Below, one piece after another: positions 50,441-61,806 of a stretch of DNA of 64,000 nucleotides (position 1 is its first letter; each line of letters starts with the position of its first letter). A model generated the notes under the pieces. It did not search any database, was not told the origin of the DNA, and saw nothing but the letters and a program-made list of their open reading frames with translations. The stretch is from Dimorphilus gyrociliatus. Lineage: Eukaryota; Annelida; Polychaeta; Dinophilidae. The position numbers and the translations under genes are program-made. The stretch lies in contig CAJFCJ010000012.1 in assembly GCA_904063045.1 (NCBI GenBank), positions 1,302,001-1,366,000 on the forward strand. The letters are read 5' to 3'.

Positions 50441-52545
50441 TCATGCACTTCTCTGACTACTTTTCGAATGATGATGCGGTATTAAGTTCTTTTCTATAGC
50501 TTCTCTTTCAAGATTAGCTAATTGCCTGTAAGACGAATAAAGCCTTAGCACATCAAAGTATATCTAATGCCCCTCAAAGGCAAAAACATGTTACCTTCTC
50601 AGTTTTATAACTCTTGATTTTAATTGTTTATCTTCATCTTTTATGTTTCTTATATAGTCAACAAGTTTATCTTGCTGTATTCTCGAGGGTTTAAAAGCAG
50701 CGTAAACGTTAGACCAAAAATTCTATTCAAATATAAAAAAAGATGTAAATTATACAAGTAAAGATTGTTCTCAACTACAAAGGATATTAATTAAGATATA
50801 AAAAAAAAACTCACTAGACTCTGAGGAGCTACGGACGGCCAGATAACGGAATGATTAGGTTCGTAAAGGGGATTCATTAAATCCCCTATAACATTTGGTT
50901 GATTTACATAAGACCATAACGAAACAGTTCTGTTTTTTATATCATATTTTCTTCTATCAAATTCGCAATTAGATAAAAACGTTCCGTATTGGGATGAATA
51001 CGCATTATGAAAAAGGAGAACGAGGAATTTATCGCTAAACTCAAAAGAGCAAGGATACTGCTGCCAAATCTAGAAAGAAAAAACGTATTCACTTATATAA
51101 ACTACGAAAAAAACACTTTATTTTATTGTTTATACACACCTGCCAAACACAATCAAGGAAAAGTAGAAAGACTGGTGCCTCTTGACGATTTGGCGTAGAG
51201 CCGAAAGCTATTTTTGCACACCTTTGCCCAAAAGGATGCCCGCCTTGAATCCATTCTCTTTCGATAAGGGCTTGGAAGCCTCTAACTGTTCTACAATCGG
51301 GATCTAATAATAGCTGTGCCAAAGAAGTAACCTGCAGAGTCGAATCAGTACCATCAGACCCATGAACAACCACGGAAGCCTTATCTCGATCAATACATTG
51401 AGCTACAAAGCATGCACAAGTCAAAACTGAACTCATGTGAGTCATCCAACCACTGCTCTCTAGACGCGATATCCACTTGTCGCTGGTACATGACTTGTCA
51501 TTGACCACTTCTATAAGTTTCGACAACGACTCGTGCAAGACGAAGTGCCTTTCAATATTCTGATGAATTTTACGCCATTGTGAATAATGAATGTCTGACT
51601 CTACCCCTTTCCCCCTACTAGCTTCGACTTTGGAATTCTGAGCTGAACGTGTATCAATCAGAAAACCTTTGTGACTAGACGTTAGAATGGCCTTCAGTAG
51701 TTTTTCATCCTCCTTACACCTGTTATTATTCGTACCCACTAAAGGCTGACTACAACGCATCAAAGATGCCTGAGTTTCTTTATGATAGTAGCTTAAAACT
51801 GGAAAGCGTCCTAAATGTCTAAATTTAGCGATGATTCGCAATTCGTCATCGTCGATTGTTTTCGGAACGATTAAAGCTTGAGGATAACTGGGACAAACCT
51901 ATAAATAAATTGAAAATTATACATCCGCTTAGTCAGTGAGCAATCGATACTTGGTAAAAAACTAGGAACTGCAAATCTTACATCGAATTCCTTGTTGACG
52001 TAACTCAAACGAAACTGATCAGTTTTATACTTGATTCTAGCAAATTCTGTCTCGACTTTAAAAGCTTCCCATCCATTTTCTTTTATGTCTGAGTTAGGGC
52101 GGTAAAAGAACGGATACAGGAATTCCGTGCTTTCTGAAGTAGTTTAGTAATTAGTCATTGATTTTCCTGCACAACAATCTACTCACCAACGTTCGATAAA
52201 TTCTCAATCGAAGATGCAACATTGCTACACTCTTCAGATGATTTAAATTCAATATGAATGACCTCGAAGTTCTTACATTTTAATTTGATATGACTCAGTC
52301 CTGAACTTAATTGCTTTTCTACGACCTCGACATTCTTATGAATCAACTGCAAAGTAATTACAATGAGTAAAAATGAAACATATGTGTTATTCAATTTTAC
52401 TCACTAAAAACTCCTCTTTGTCTCTATTAGAAACGATCAGGTGATGGCCAGTTACACATAGAGCCCCTTCTAGATCTTGACGTAATGGACGCTTGACAAC
52501 TACACTTTGTACTTGAGGCGTTTTTATAAATTCGGCAAACTCCAT
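50441..52545 (-). CDS. MTMR9: MTMR9, catalytically inactive myotubularin
   Basis: Seven exons on the minus strand: 52405-52545, 52187-52346, 51982-52133, 51140-51898, 50815-51069, 50595-50722 and 50441-50525, encoding 559 aa, close to the vertebrate length. The N-terminus (MEFAEFIKTPQV) and PH-GRAM region (GALCVTGHHLIVSNRD) are typical. The phosphatase-fold core includes FRHLGRFPVLSYYHKE, CKEDEKLL and QALIEREWIQGGHPF. The active-site loop (51338-51364) reads HGSDGTDST, so the catalytic Cys of active myotubularins is Gly, the hallmark of MTMR9. The C-terminal segment (VNQPNVIGDLMNPLY, WPSVAPQSL) and a coiled-coil tail follow. Family role: it partners with and activates MTMR6, MTMR7 and MTMR8 on phosphoinositides PI3P and PI(3,5)P2. 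Confidence 0.95.
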
Positions 52546-54360
52546 TTAAGAACCTGTGGGCGTATGATTACAGAATACAAACAAATCAAAAAATTGTACT
52601 CTCATAAAGAGAGAATTTTTTTGAAAATTATAATGAAACATACCCTAAACTACTTTCTGCTAAAATCAGTGAAATTTCAGATTGAACGATTTTTAGGTTA
52701 GTAGATTGAAAAGAAAAACGAATTATGTTGATTGATTTACTATTTTGTCGTCTGCTCTTAAAAGTGGAGAAAGGACAGCAGTGAATATTTATGTCGTTTA
52801 GTACATCAGATGGCGTTGGAAATAAATCTTTAGATTTTTTTTGGCTCAAATCGATAAATCCTTTCATAATTAATCACTTATACCATTTATTCATAGTATA
52901 CTTGAATTAATGTATTACTCTATAGAACACTACGCGATAGTGAGTTTCAAACCAATAAATTATTTAAACGAAATTGTACGTTTCTAACAAAAAAAAGGGA
53001 AAAAAAAGATGCAGCATCTCCCATAATTTATGCGTCTGGTAAAATTCGTAACTATAGATATTTGTAGACCATAAAAAAATTGCCTGGTTTTAGATGCATC
53101 CAGCTGTTTGTGGTTATAAACATTGGGTCTATATTTATCATTAATAAATACAAATATATTGCCTATCAATACTTTTCACCAGGGTAAGCTTTGTTTACTG
53201 CCCGGTCGCCGCCCCCGAAACAGTGAACTTCCCATGACCCGTGCTGCCTTTGAACTGTTTATGCCGTTTCGCGAGAGGAAAAAAGAACTGGCAAGCTTTT
53301 TCTGCTTTTACAGTAAATTTTATATGAGATTGGAAAGAAGGGATTTGGAGAAAGATAAGAAAGGGAAGAGATATGTCCTTTATTCCAAGATAATTTTTTA
53401 TCTTGTATTCCCATAGAACAATGTAGAAATTTGATTTCTTATTCTTCTATTACAATTAAATATGGACAAGTAAAAAAGAACTTACACTTGAAGGTGAATG
53501 AGAAATTCATTCTTTCTAAATGTAGGCCAAACTAGGAAATTTTTTTGTAGGCTAGCATAGCAGAATCCCTTATTTCTTTCGTCTGATATATGGCATACAT
53601 GAATTTATTGGGTTACATATTAAAATATTATGTTCTACATAATAAGAACAATTTTACGCTTGATAAGATTCATAGATAAGATAGGAAGAGGATTTGCCAT
53701 TGAAAAAACTGCGTTAGAACAAAAGAAAACCATATCTATAGACTAATTTCTATATACTTATAACGTACATAAAGTCGTGTGTGTGTATGTATGTACGTGT
53801 ATGTTAGTGAGCAAACGTACGTATGTGGTTAGTGTGTACACACAGACACATACACACACTGTCTTGTATAACTTGTTAGATGCGGGGCAATGCGGGATAA
53901 GGACCATTCCCTTATATGCTTAACTCTATAGATAGTATTACTAAGTTGTCCTATATATACAACACACAAATACAACACACATACACACACATTCATCTAC
54001 AAACGCTCATACACATGACTTAATTAGATACAGTGAAATGAAATATATATATTCTAATCGATAAACGCGTAATATGTGCAGGAGAAAGGGATCGATTTTC
54101 CAGACAGATGCTAACGTTTTCAAATTCCATGTATACATCCTCTTTTCTTAGTTTTTAGTTAGAGATTTTATTGATTTTACAGCAATTTTATTCTTCTTTT
54201 AATACGGTAACGCCTGGAACGACCGTAATCTTTTTTTATTTATTCAGGCCTCTTTTCTTGAAGTGCTTTGCCTTTCGGCCTTCATTTTACCTCTTTTGCA
54301 GCTATAGCAAAAGCTGCAGCATTTTTTCTTCGCGTCTGCAATTAATAATGCAGCAGACTG
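52546..54360. other. MTMR9 upstream region and AT-rich spacer
   Basis: The first 300 bp probably hold the MTMR9 promoter and include AGATGGCG at 52808-52815, a YY1-like core. Beyond that are AT-rich sequence and a GT/AC-rich patch at about 53776-53860 and 53960-53990. An 80-codon ORF on the minus strand (52628-52867) has no recognisable motif. Confidence 0.5.
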
Positions 54361-55460
54361 CGGTATAAAACGAACTGTCCGCGTTCTTGGACAGCCAACA
54401 GTTCGCCCGGCGTCTGCCCTTTCCCTGCGTTCTAAAAGGCGGCTAATGTATGCAAGCCTCGCCTTTCTTTACCGGCGTTCAGTGCTGTTCAAAGTATAGC
54501 CAAACGGAAAATAACGATTTCGGCAGAGTATTCAATAATTTGGCCCATTTATGATGCCTGGACGATCGATTGTGAAAATACAGGTCGATCAGGGCCATAA
54601 AAGCTATGAACGAGTGTATGTAACAGAACTATGGCACGGTGACCGGGCATGGCACCCAAACATTTATGCGCATGCGCAATTCAAAACTATTCACAGACGC
54701 CACTCCGCATAATGTTGTCATGACTACTTCTTCGCGCATTTCACGTTTTAGACCGGCAGTCGACGCTTCTCGCTCGCCTCCCGGAAGACAAATCCTCCCG
54801 TCAGCAACTTTTCTACCAGGTTTTGACCGCCTACGGCCAGATCGATCAGCTTTCGCCTGTGTACCGAGTCCACTTTGTAAAGATGGTGAATGGTGTATTT
54901 TTAGAGGTTAGCATATTAAAACGTCCTTTGAGCGATCTTTTTGTAGAATTCGGGTGCTTTGCCACTATTTATTCGGTTTTACTAACTATATATGTGTAAT
55001 TGGAATACGCCCAATCAATATGATGCCTAGATGTAATTTTAGAGCGCGCGAATAAATTATTGGCATTGCAGTAAATCAATAAGAATACGCCAGTATACAT
55101 TAGCCTACCAACGACAGGTGGCGCGGAATGCAGGGCGGGTTGGAGGGTATCGCATTCCGAAAGCAGCACTACAATTGGATTGATCGTAAGCGACCTAAAG
55201 TTTTTTTTTAGCTTTTTCTTCATTTTTATTCTTATATTACAATAAATAAATTACCTTGACTTTCAAAGTCAAGTATATTAAGGATAAATAGGCCTGTTTA
55301 CTTTAGGTGACATTTTTCTCTATAGGAGAGATCTTTCAACAGATCGCTCAACAGACAGCCGGCAGACACGGTCTGTCTGGAACGCTTGGTATAGTAGCGT
55401 GTGTAGAAGGAAATCGAATAGTACGGAATAATTTAACGTTGATTTCTACGTCTAGACTCG
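54361..55460. other. GC-richer island with possible unassigned exons
   Basis: Base composition rises sharply here compared with flanking DNA, and open frames become long in several frames for that reason alone. One plus-strand frame running to about 54905 reads well for about 50 codons and ends at a plausible donor (GAG|GTTAGC); another open stretch at about 55326-55480 ends at TTG|GTAACA. I could not chain these into one phase-consistent protein with a recognisable domain. A CpG-rich promoter, a degraded gene, or exons of an unknown gene are all possible. Confidence 0.25.
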
Positions 55461-56579
55461 TTTTCGTGGATTTGGTAACATTATTCAATTCCGCTTGATC
55501 TAATTTGAATTACGTAATTAAACATTAGCATTTTTACGCGTACGATAACCTTGTTCTCTTTCAGAAGCCTTCCACTTATCATTTGGAACAAGAATATCAG
55601 CCGTATAGGCGTGGAACGAATCAAGTGAGGTCAGTGATGTCTTGAGAAAATATCGAGGATATTCTGACTTCACTGAACCGTTACCCGCCCTCTAATCCGG
55701 CTCACGCGAACGGAAGTGGTCTTTTTTCAACTCCCGCTCAACTTAGAGCAATTGCGTCATCAGGCCGGTGGGAAGGACAGAATTAATTATAATAAATTTA
55801 TAGAGCTTGGAGTATCAAGTGAGGTCAGTGCTGTTGAGAAATTCAGACAACGGCTTTGCTCTCTACTTGAAACTTCCAGTTCTTTCTTGCACTTAAACGC
55901 CTTCATGACAATGATAAGGCTATTAGTCATTATGTCCTCAATTAATCATCATATGAACAATGCCGGTTCATCATGTTCTGTCGTTCTCTTTATATATTTA
56001 TTTATATTTATCAGTCTTTACTAAATAAACGTTTTGAACGAGTTGAATCCTGTTTAAACGCCTCGGTATTAATCTCTAAAACCGTTTCCGCCTAATCGAA
56101 GAGGTGTGTTTGAACAAGTTCGAACGAACACGTTGCGGCTACTATGTGGCTACATATTTCTCGGTTTAAGTCTACATACGCTTAGATTGACCTTGAAACG
56201 CTTACTATTTCTCGATTTATCGTTTCCATCTGCCCAAGTTAACCTACTTTTATAAAGAGTGGGTTTTCTACTGACTTCGTAACCTAATTTTAATTGCCAA
56301 GCGGTATTAATAATATATACCATGAACAAACTCGCGTGCTTACTGGGTTAAAAAGTGGGGCGCATAATTTATTATAACTCTCTGTGAACTGCCGTGGAAC
56401 TGTGGCGCTCTAACGCCATCTGGATTTTGGAAATAATTAATTGCAATATTTTTACCCAAGAATGCCTTGTCAAATACTATTATTAGGTAACTGATTTGTA
56501 ATGACAGTTAAAACCCATAAAATAAATCTTTATTCGAGAAAATTAACTGCGGGTTGCTATTGAGAACGGAAATACAAAG
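55461..56579. other. spacer before ZC2HC1A
   Basis: No supported gene. A 17-bp word, ATCAAGTGAGGTCAGTG, occurs twice (55620-55636 and 55814-55830) with similar following bases. CGCCATCT at 56414-56421 lies about 165 bp upstream of the next start codon. Confidence 0.45.
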
Positions 56580-58756
56580 ATGGACGACGACGGTATGAAA
56601 TTCCTTTGTTTTTTTATTCTATATTTCTGTATATTCAAATTAATCTTGCGATTTATTTTCAAAATATTCAAATGTTATGTAATATAAATCATCTCTCGTA
56701 ATCTCTTTAAAATTCCCTTTGTAACTGACCCTGTACGTAAAATGTTTACAGAATCCCCTGCCGAATTGGAATTAATACCATGTGACGTTTGTAGCAGAAA
56801 ATTTAATCCTGAAGTTCTAGTACGTAAATAAACTTATATTTTAGATCGTTTCTTCAGATTTCTTATTAAATAGTCCAGACACAAACCAATATGCGAGAAA
56901 AATGCAGCTAAGAAGCGTAAAGTGTTTGATTCTTCAAAACAAAGATCCGATGTTCTGGGACCATCAGCTCCTCCAGCAAGGAAACCAGAGAAAGAGAAGC
57001 CTGTAAGATATCATACAGCTCAATGAATTCCAAAACGGTATTCCTTATATTTTCCAGACACCAAAGAAAACTAATTGGCGACAAAAACATGAAAGCTTTC
57101 TCCAGTCTCTTAAGGCTGCAAGAGATGTTTCAGCCGCATTGAGCAGAGGTGAAAAAGTGCCACCACCTCCACCACCTGTTATCGATCCTGGTATAGTAAA
57201 CATTAACAATTATAGTCTGTGTACTTGATGTACTTGCTAATTTTACAGATTATGTTCAATGCGAATTCTGTCAGAGGAGGTTCAATGTACATGCAGCCGA
57301 ACGACATATTCCTTTTTGTAAAGAACAATCAATAAGGCAAAAGATAAAGAGCGCCGATGACAAGAAAGCAGCTTTGAATACACGAACAAAGGTGAAAACT
57401 AAATCTCATTAAAATTTTTTTATTAGGCCTTTCAAAGCTTAAGCAATTATTTTTTTCCCTAATAGTATCAACCCCCAAAACTAGGCAGTAAAAAAAGAGT
57501 GACATCTAATTCAAGAATTCCATCCGGACCAAGAACCGAAAATAATAATCCCAGCAATATGAAACGAACAACAGTTTTAGGCAATTCACCCACCGTTAAT
57601 CGTTATGCTAATGGGCAAACTTATGATGAAGACGTAAGGGTTTGATTAATTATATTGTAATTATAAACAGCTTAATAAAAACGTCACAGTTGTACTCTGA
57701 TAATCGACCAACCTCTGGGGACAGTAGGAGCTCATCTGGTCGACCTTTGAGAACTGGCAGAAATCCCGAAACTTATTCAAATGGGTAAGTAGTTCGAAAG
57801 ACTAAGTATATACATATTTTTTCTTTTCCTCGAACAACAAAACTAATTTCAGCATCGCTATTAGCCGTCAGCAAAAGAATGTGGGTTATTCAAAACCTAC
57901 TTCCCGCGGTCGTGGTCTAGCCAGCCCGTAAGTATTTTGGTGGTGAGCACCTGTCGAATGCCTTGCGATTTTATTCAGTGCGAAAAATTAGCTAAAAAGT
58001 TGATTTCCTTTCTGTTTTTTTTATACTTTTTTAAAATTTAGATCAATGAGAACGTCACTACTTCCCGTTCTCTCTTCGTGAGTCTTTTTATTTGAAGCAT
58101 GTTGCGGTGCGCTTATCTTTCAATCGCCAATTCTGGTTTTGCTCGTTTTAAAGATAGACCAATTTTTCACACCTCTCCTGCTGTCGTTTTATGTCTTGGC
58201 AGCGTTAGCTTTTCAAAGATATAACTTACAAAAAGTCTTTGTTGAAAGTGCTAGTTCCTTTTTAGACACACTTTAGTCTAAATTTTGAGTGAATTATAGT
58301 AATTCATCATGGATTTCTATGCACAACAAGAAATTTACGTTGTTTTCCATAAAGTGATTTCTTTTGTGTATTATCATTAAATTGTTATTTGACATTTAAT
58401 TTATGAAATCAGTGAGAAAAAAATGATCAGGAAGTTGTAAGTCTTAGCTTCAAGGAAGATTTTTGTTTGCTTTTTTTATAACCTATTTTATAGTTTGAAT
58501 AATCAAATACATGTAATTCCTTTTCTTTTTAGGTCAGGACGATCGAGGCCACCCGTAGGAAGGTACAACTATTTACTCTGTCTAATTTGTTCGTCTGTTA
58601 TTTACATCTTGACATGTTTTCAGCGGTTCACAGCATCAATCGAGTTCTGCAGGACCACCCGCTAAATTCTGCCATGATTGTGGAACAAAGTATGCAACGA
58701 CAACGGCCAAGTTTTGTGTTGAATGCGGAATCAGAAGAGTTTCCATTCCTACATAG
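56580..58756 (+). CDS. ZC2HC1A: ZC2HC1A-like C2HC zinc-finger protein
   Basis: Eleven exons: 56580-56592, 56752-56819, 56874-57002, 57058-57190, 57249-57391, 57466-57633, 57690-57784, 57853-57927, 58042-58077, 58533-58562 and 58624-58756, encoding 340 aa. Two C2HC fingers are visible: CDVCSRKFNPEVL with HKPIC, and CEFCQRRFNVHAAERHIPFC. Between them lie the conserved WRQKHESFLQSLKAAR segment and a proline run. A long Ser/Arg/Gly-rich region follows, and the C-terminus is a four-Cys zinc ribbon (KFCHDCGTKYATTTAKFCVECGIRR), characteristic of the family. The start gives a 13-bp coding first exon (MDDD), and two consecutive exons of 36 and 30 bp lie in the Ser/Arg-rich region. Function of the family is poorly known. 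Confidence 0.9.
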
Positions 58757-60365
58757 ACACTTAGATTGTTCATAAAAACTATTTACAATATATTGTAAAT
58801 ACTATAACTGTTATTAATATGCAAAGGGATACTCTGTACTCAAAACATCCTCGACAACATATCACTGAAAATTTTTAACGTTTTATTTTTTGTAAGCGTC
58901 AACTTGAAAAAATACACGATATCGTTGACTTTTAATTACAGGTCAAATCATTTAAATTTTTATAATTTGTCTATTCATCTTTTTTTTCATAGAAATGGGC
59001 GAATTCTTTCGGGTCTTTCCTTCCTAATCTTGTATGTTCTTTTTCACCCCAATCGTAAATCAAGTAGGCGGCAACAAATGCTGTATTATGTTTTAACAGT
59101 TATCGCATAAAATAAAGATTGATATGTTTATATATCTTACGGGGAACAACCCGAAATACTTGGGAGTACGTTCGTTTGAAGAAGTTTGGAATACCCTTGC
59201 TCAAAATTCCGCCAAAAGTCTTCTGTTCGAAGGGTGATATCGTGTACATTACAATTCCTCTCACTTTTACAAGCTCTCCAAAGCCCTTACCCATCTGCAA
59301 GGATACGAATTAAAAAATCTTAACGAAAGTTTCACGGTCATTTGGGTTATTCTACTATTTAACTCACAAACAAACATTTTTAGAAAAAATTACTCTATCT
59401 ATAGACTACAAATATTTCGCTTTTATTTGTCTTAAATTTTAATTGACAATCAAAGTTTATTTAACTATATATATACCTTGATCTTCTGTGTCCTATTCCA
59501 GAAAGAAGCAAATATAAACCAAGGATGGTAACTTGTAAGGTTCCCAACTATTGCTTTTTTTCTCTCTCTCTTTGAATAATATAGCTAAGGTATACAGTAA
59601 TAAAATGGCGGCTGAATACTCTCAAAAAGTATTCTGTGGTTAGTCAGGAACCTGTACAATTCCATAAAATGCAAACTGAAAATAAGCAACAGAATACTGA
59701 TAATTAGGTTATATTTTAAATTTTTTGTCCAAATTACTCTTATGAGAGAAAAAACTTGAAAATATTAAGTATACATATCGACGATAAAAAAATAGCTTTA
59801 ATTGCCTCAGACAGTCAAGAAAAACTAAATTTTAATGCATTTAAATGATATTCTAAATGAATAAATGTGGCAATCTACCCTTATCAAACCATTTCATTAG
59901 TTATGAATAGCATTCGAACAATTTGCTGTTGTGTCAAGTATACCTTAAAAATAGAATTCAAACACAATTTAGTTGCATTGACTTAAATCTATAAAAGGTT
60001 TATACCCCTAACAAAGACATCTTGGGGGACTGTTTTCTTTATGTAATATAAAATATTTTTGTTACAGTTTGTCACTTATATTTTAGAAAGTGCATTTTAC
60101 TTTATAGTTTACTTTAAATTTAAAGGTATGTAATTTATCGGTTCTATTTATAAACAGTAAAAATTTACATATTTACTTTCTTCTTTCATAAAAATGAATG
60201 TAATTCTACTTTATATGAAATATAATATTTCAAATGCTTTATGAATACAACTACATGCAAAAATGTACTGCTATTTTACAATTTACATATCAATTGTAAT
60301 TAATAACAAGCTTTCTTTGAAGAGGGACAATTGTTCACCAGATGGCACTTGGAATCCCCTTTTGA
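58757..60365. other. AT-rich spacer, no gene seen
   Basis: 1.6 kb between two co-directional genes. Only short open frames on both strands, with no splice context. No RNA gene is recognised. Confidence 0.55.
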
Positions 60366-61621
60366 ATGCAAAGCCGAAGAATTAGGCAAAAAATGCAAGT
60401 CGATAAACAGCTTAATGAATGCATGAAAAGTGCCTCTCTTTGTAGACTTTCATGCAATAGGACAGACCTATTAACAGAGTCGTTAAATTGTTTGACATTC
60501 TATCGATTAGAGGAAGATGATGATGAAATGTGAGCGATAATACAACAATAAAAAGATTCTTTGTTTAAAAAAGTAGATAAATATGTTGCAGCCCATTATC
60601 TAAAACTGAAAACTTATCGAGTGGAGTAGTATTAAAAAGATGGCCAAATCATACAGAAATTACCATAAAATGTTCTCCTATTTGTCAGATTGAGGCAATT
60701 GATATTCTCTCTAGTCATATTTATTGTGAAGTATGATTCATTTCTACTTATTTCCTTTTTAGGAAAATGCAAAACAAAAATACAATACAAATCTCTAATT
60801 TCAATTAAATCTTCATAAAGATATTTGATCAAGAAGACTGCTATGTCACGACCGATACAGGAACAGAATTACAACAAGAAGGCAAATATCCATTATTTTT
60901 GAAACAGTATACTTTTCCAACTACTGTTCGAAACTGTCGAATTAAGGTAAACGTCAATAAAGAAGGCTTAAGAAAATATTACTAAAATAGTTGATATGGC
61001 GAGAAGTATACTACTTTGCTTGTTTTCAGCTAATAGAAAATGCCAAGCAGAATGATGGCGTGTGGATTCATTCTTTTCATTTAACCCTTGTGAAAATAGA
61101 TTCCCCTATTTCCCAAAACAAATCGATGCCGAATGTTCAAAACATTCTAGCAGACAATCAACAGCAATTGCAAGTAAATTAAAAAGTTATTGCATAATTT
61201 AAGAGATTGTTCTTAATTAGCTACTTTTTTCTTTATTTTTTCTACAGAATTTTATTGGAGTAAATGGAGATATAGGGCAATTGATTAATCAATTCCAGCA
61301 AATGATGTCCTCCAGCTCTAAGGAAAGTGATGAATCAATTAAGAAAACAGAGTAAGTTGTCTTTTCTCTCTTTGCTGCTTCTATATTAATCCTCTATATA
61401 GAGAGAAAAAAACTGATCACGAGGATGTTATTAATAAAACAAAAGCAGAAGAAAAGAATGTTGACAATATAATGGCTAGAATAGATGTATTAATGGAAGA
61501 GAAATTTAAAGTTTTCAGCGAACGTCTCGAAGATAGACTGTCTTCATTCGAAGATCATCTCGTTGCAAAATTGACTCAAGCTTTACATAATTCTAAGAGC
61601 AGCAATACTAAAGAGACCTAA
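60366..61621 (+). CDS. PAAT (C10orf88)-like protein
   Basis: Six exons: 60366-60529, 60592-60730, 60821-60946, 61030-61173, 61248-61351 and 61402-61621, encoding 298 aa. The N-terminus is Cys-rich. The middle (LKRWPNHTEITIKCSP, then IEAIDILSS, then PLFLKQYTF and CRIKLIE) follows the order of the beta-rich domain of vertebrate C10orf88/PAAT. A Gln/Ser linker leads to a C-terminal coiled coil (MEEKFKVFSERLEDRLSSFEDHL), also as in that family. Vertebrate PAAT is reported to interact with mitochondrial ABC transporters; carrying that over is inference. The protein is shorter than the human one, mainly in the linker. The start codon is the first in-frame ATG before a good donor and could be extended upstream by an unseen exon. 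It is tail-to-tail with the reductase-SDR gene (185 bp). Confidence 0.65.
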
Positions 61622-61806
61622 TGTATTTGCTTGCTTATGACAGTTCGTTTAGCATAGGAAGACAAACGACTCTCTAATGTGATCATCTACAGAAAAAAGT
61701 CGCGATCGTTGTTATTTTAGAGTGACTAGAAAGAAAATAATTGATTGTTTTCTAAGGTTGTTGTAACGATGTGTATATATTGTATTTAGATTGTTTTACT
61801 CAACAA

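Noticed and set aside
52628-52867. 79-codon ORF on the minus strand upstream of MTMR9
   Set aside because: No donor near its end that joins MTMR9 in frame, and no recognisable motif. Probably promoter sequence that happens to be open.
54639-54911. 90-codon ORF in the GC-richer island, possibly continuing to 55326-55480
   Set aside because: The phase fits one downstream stretch, but the protein is Arg/Pro/Ser-rich without any domain, and a competing frame in the same place is equally open. Not enough to call a gene.
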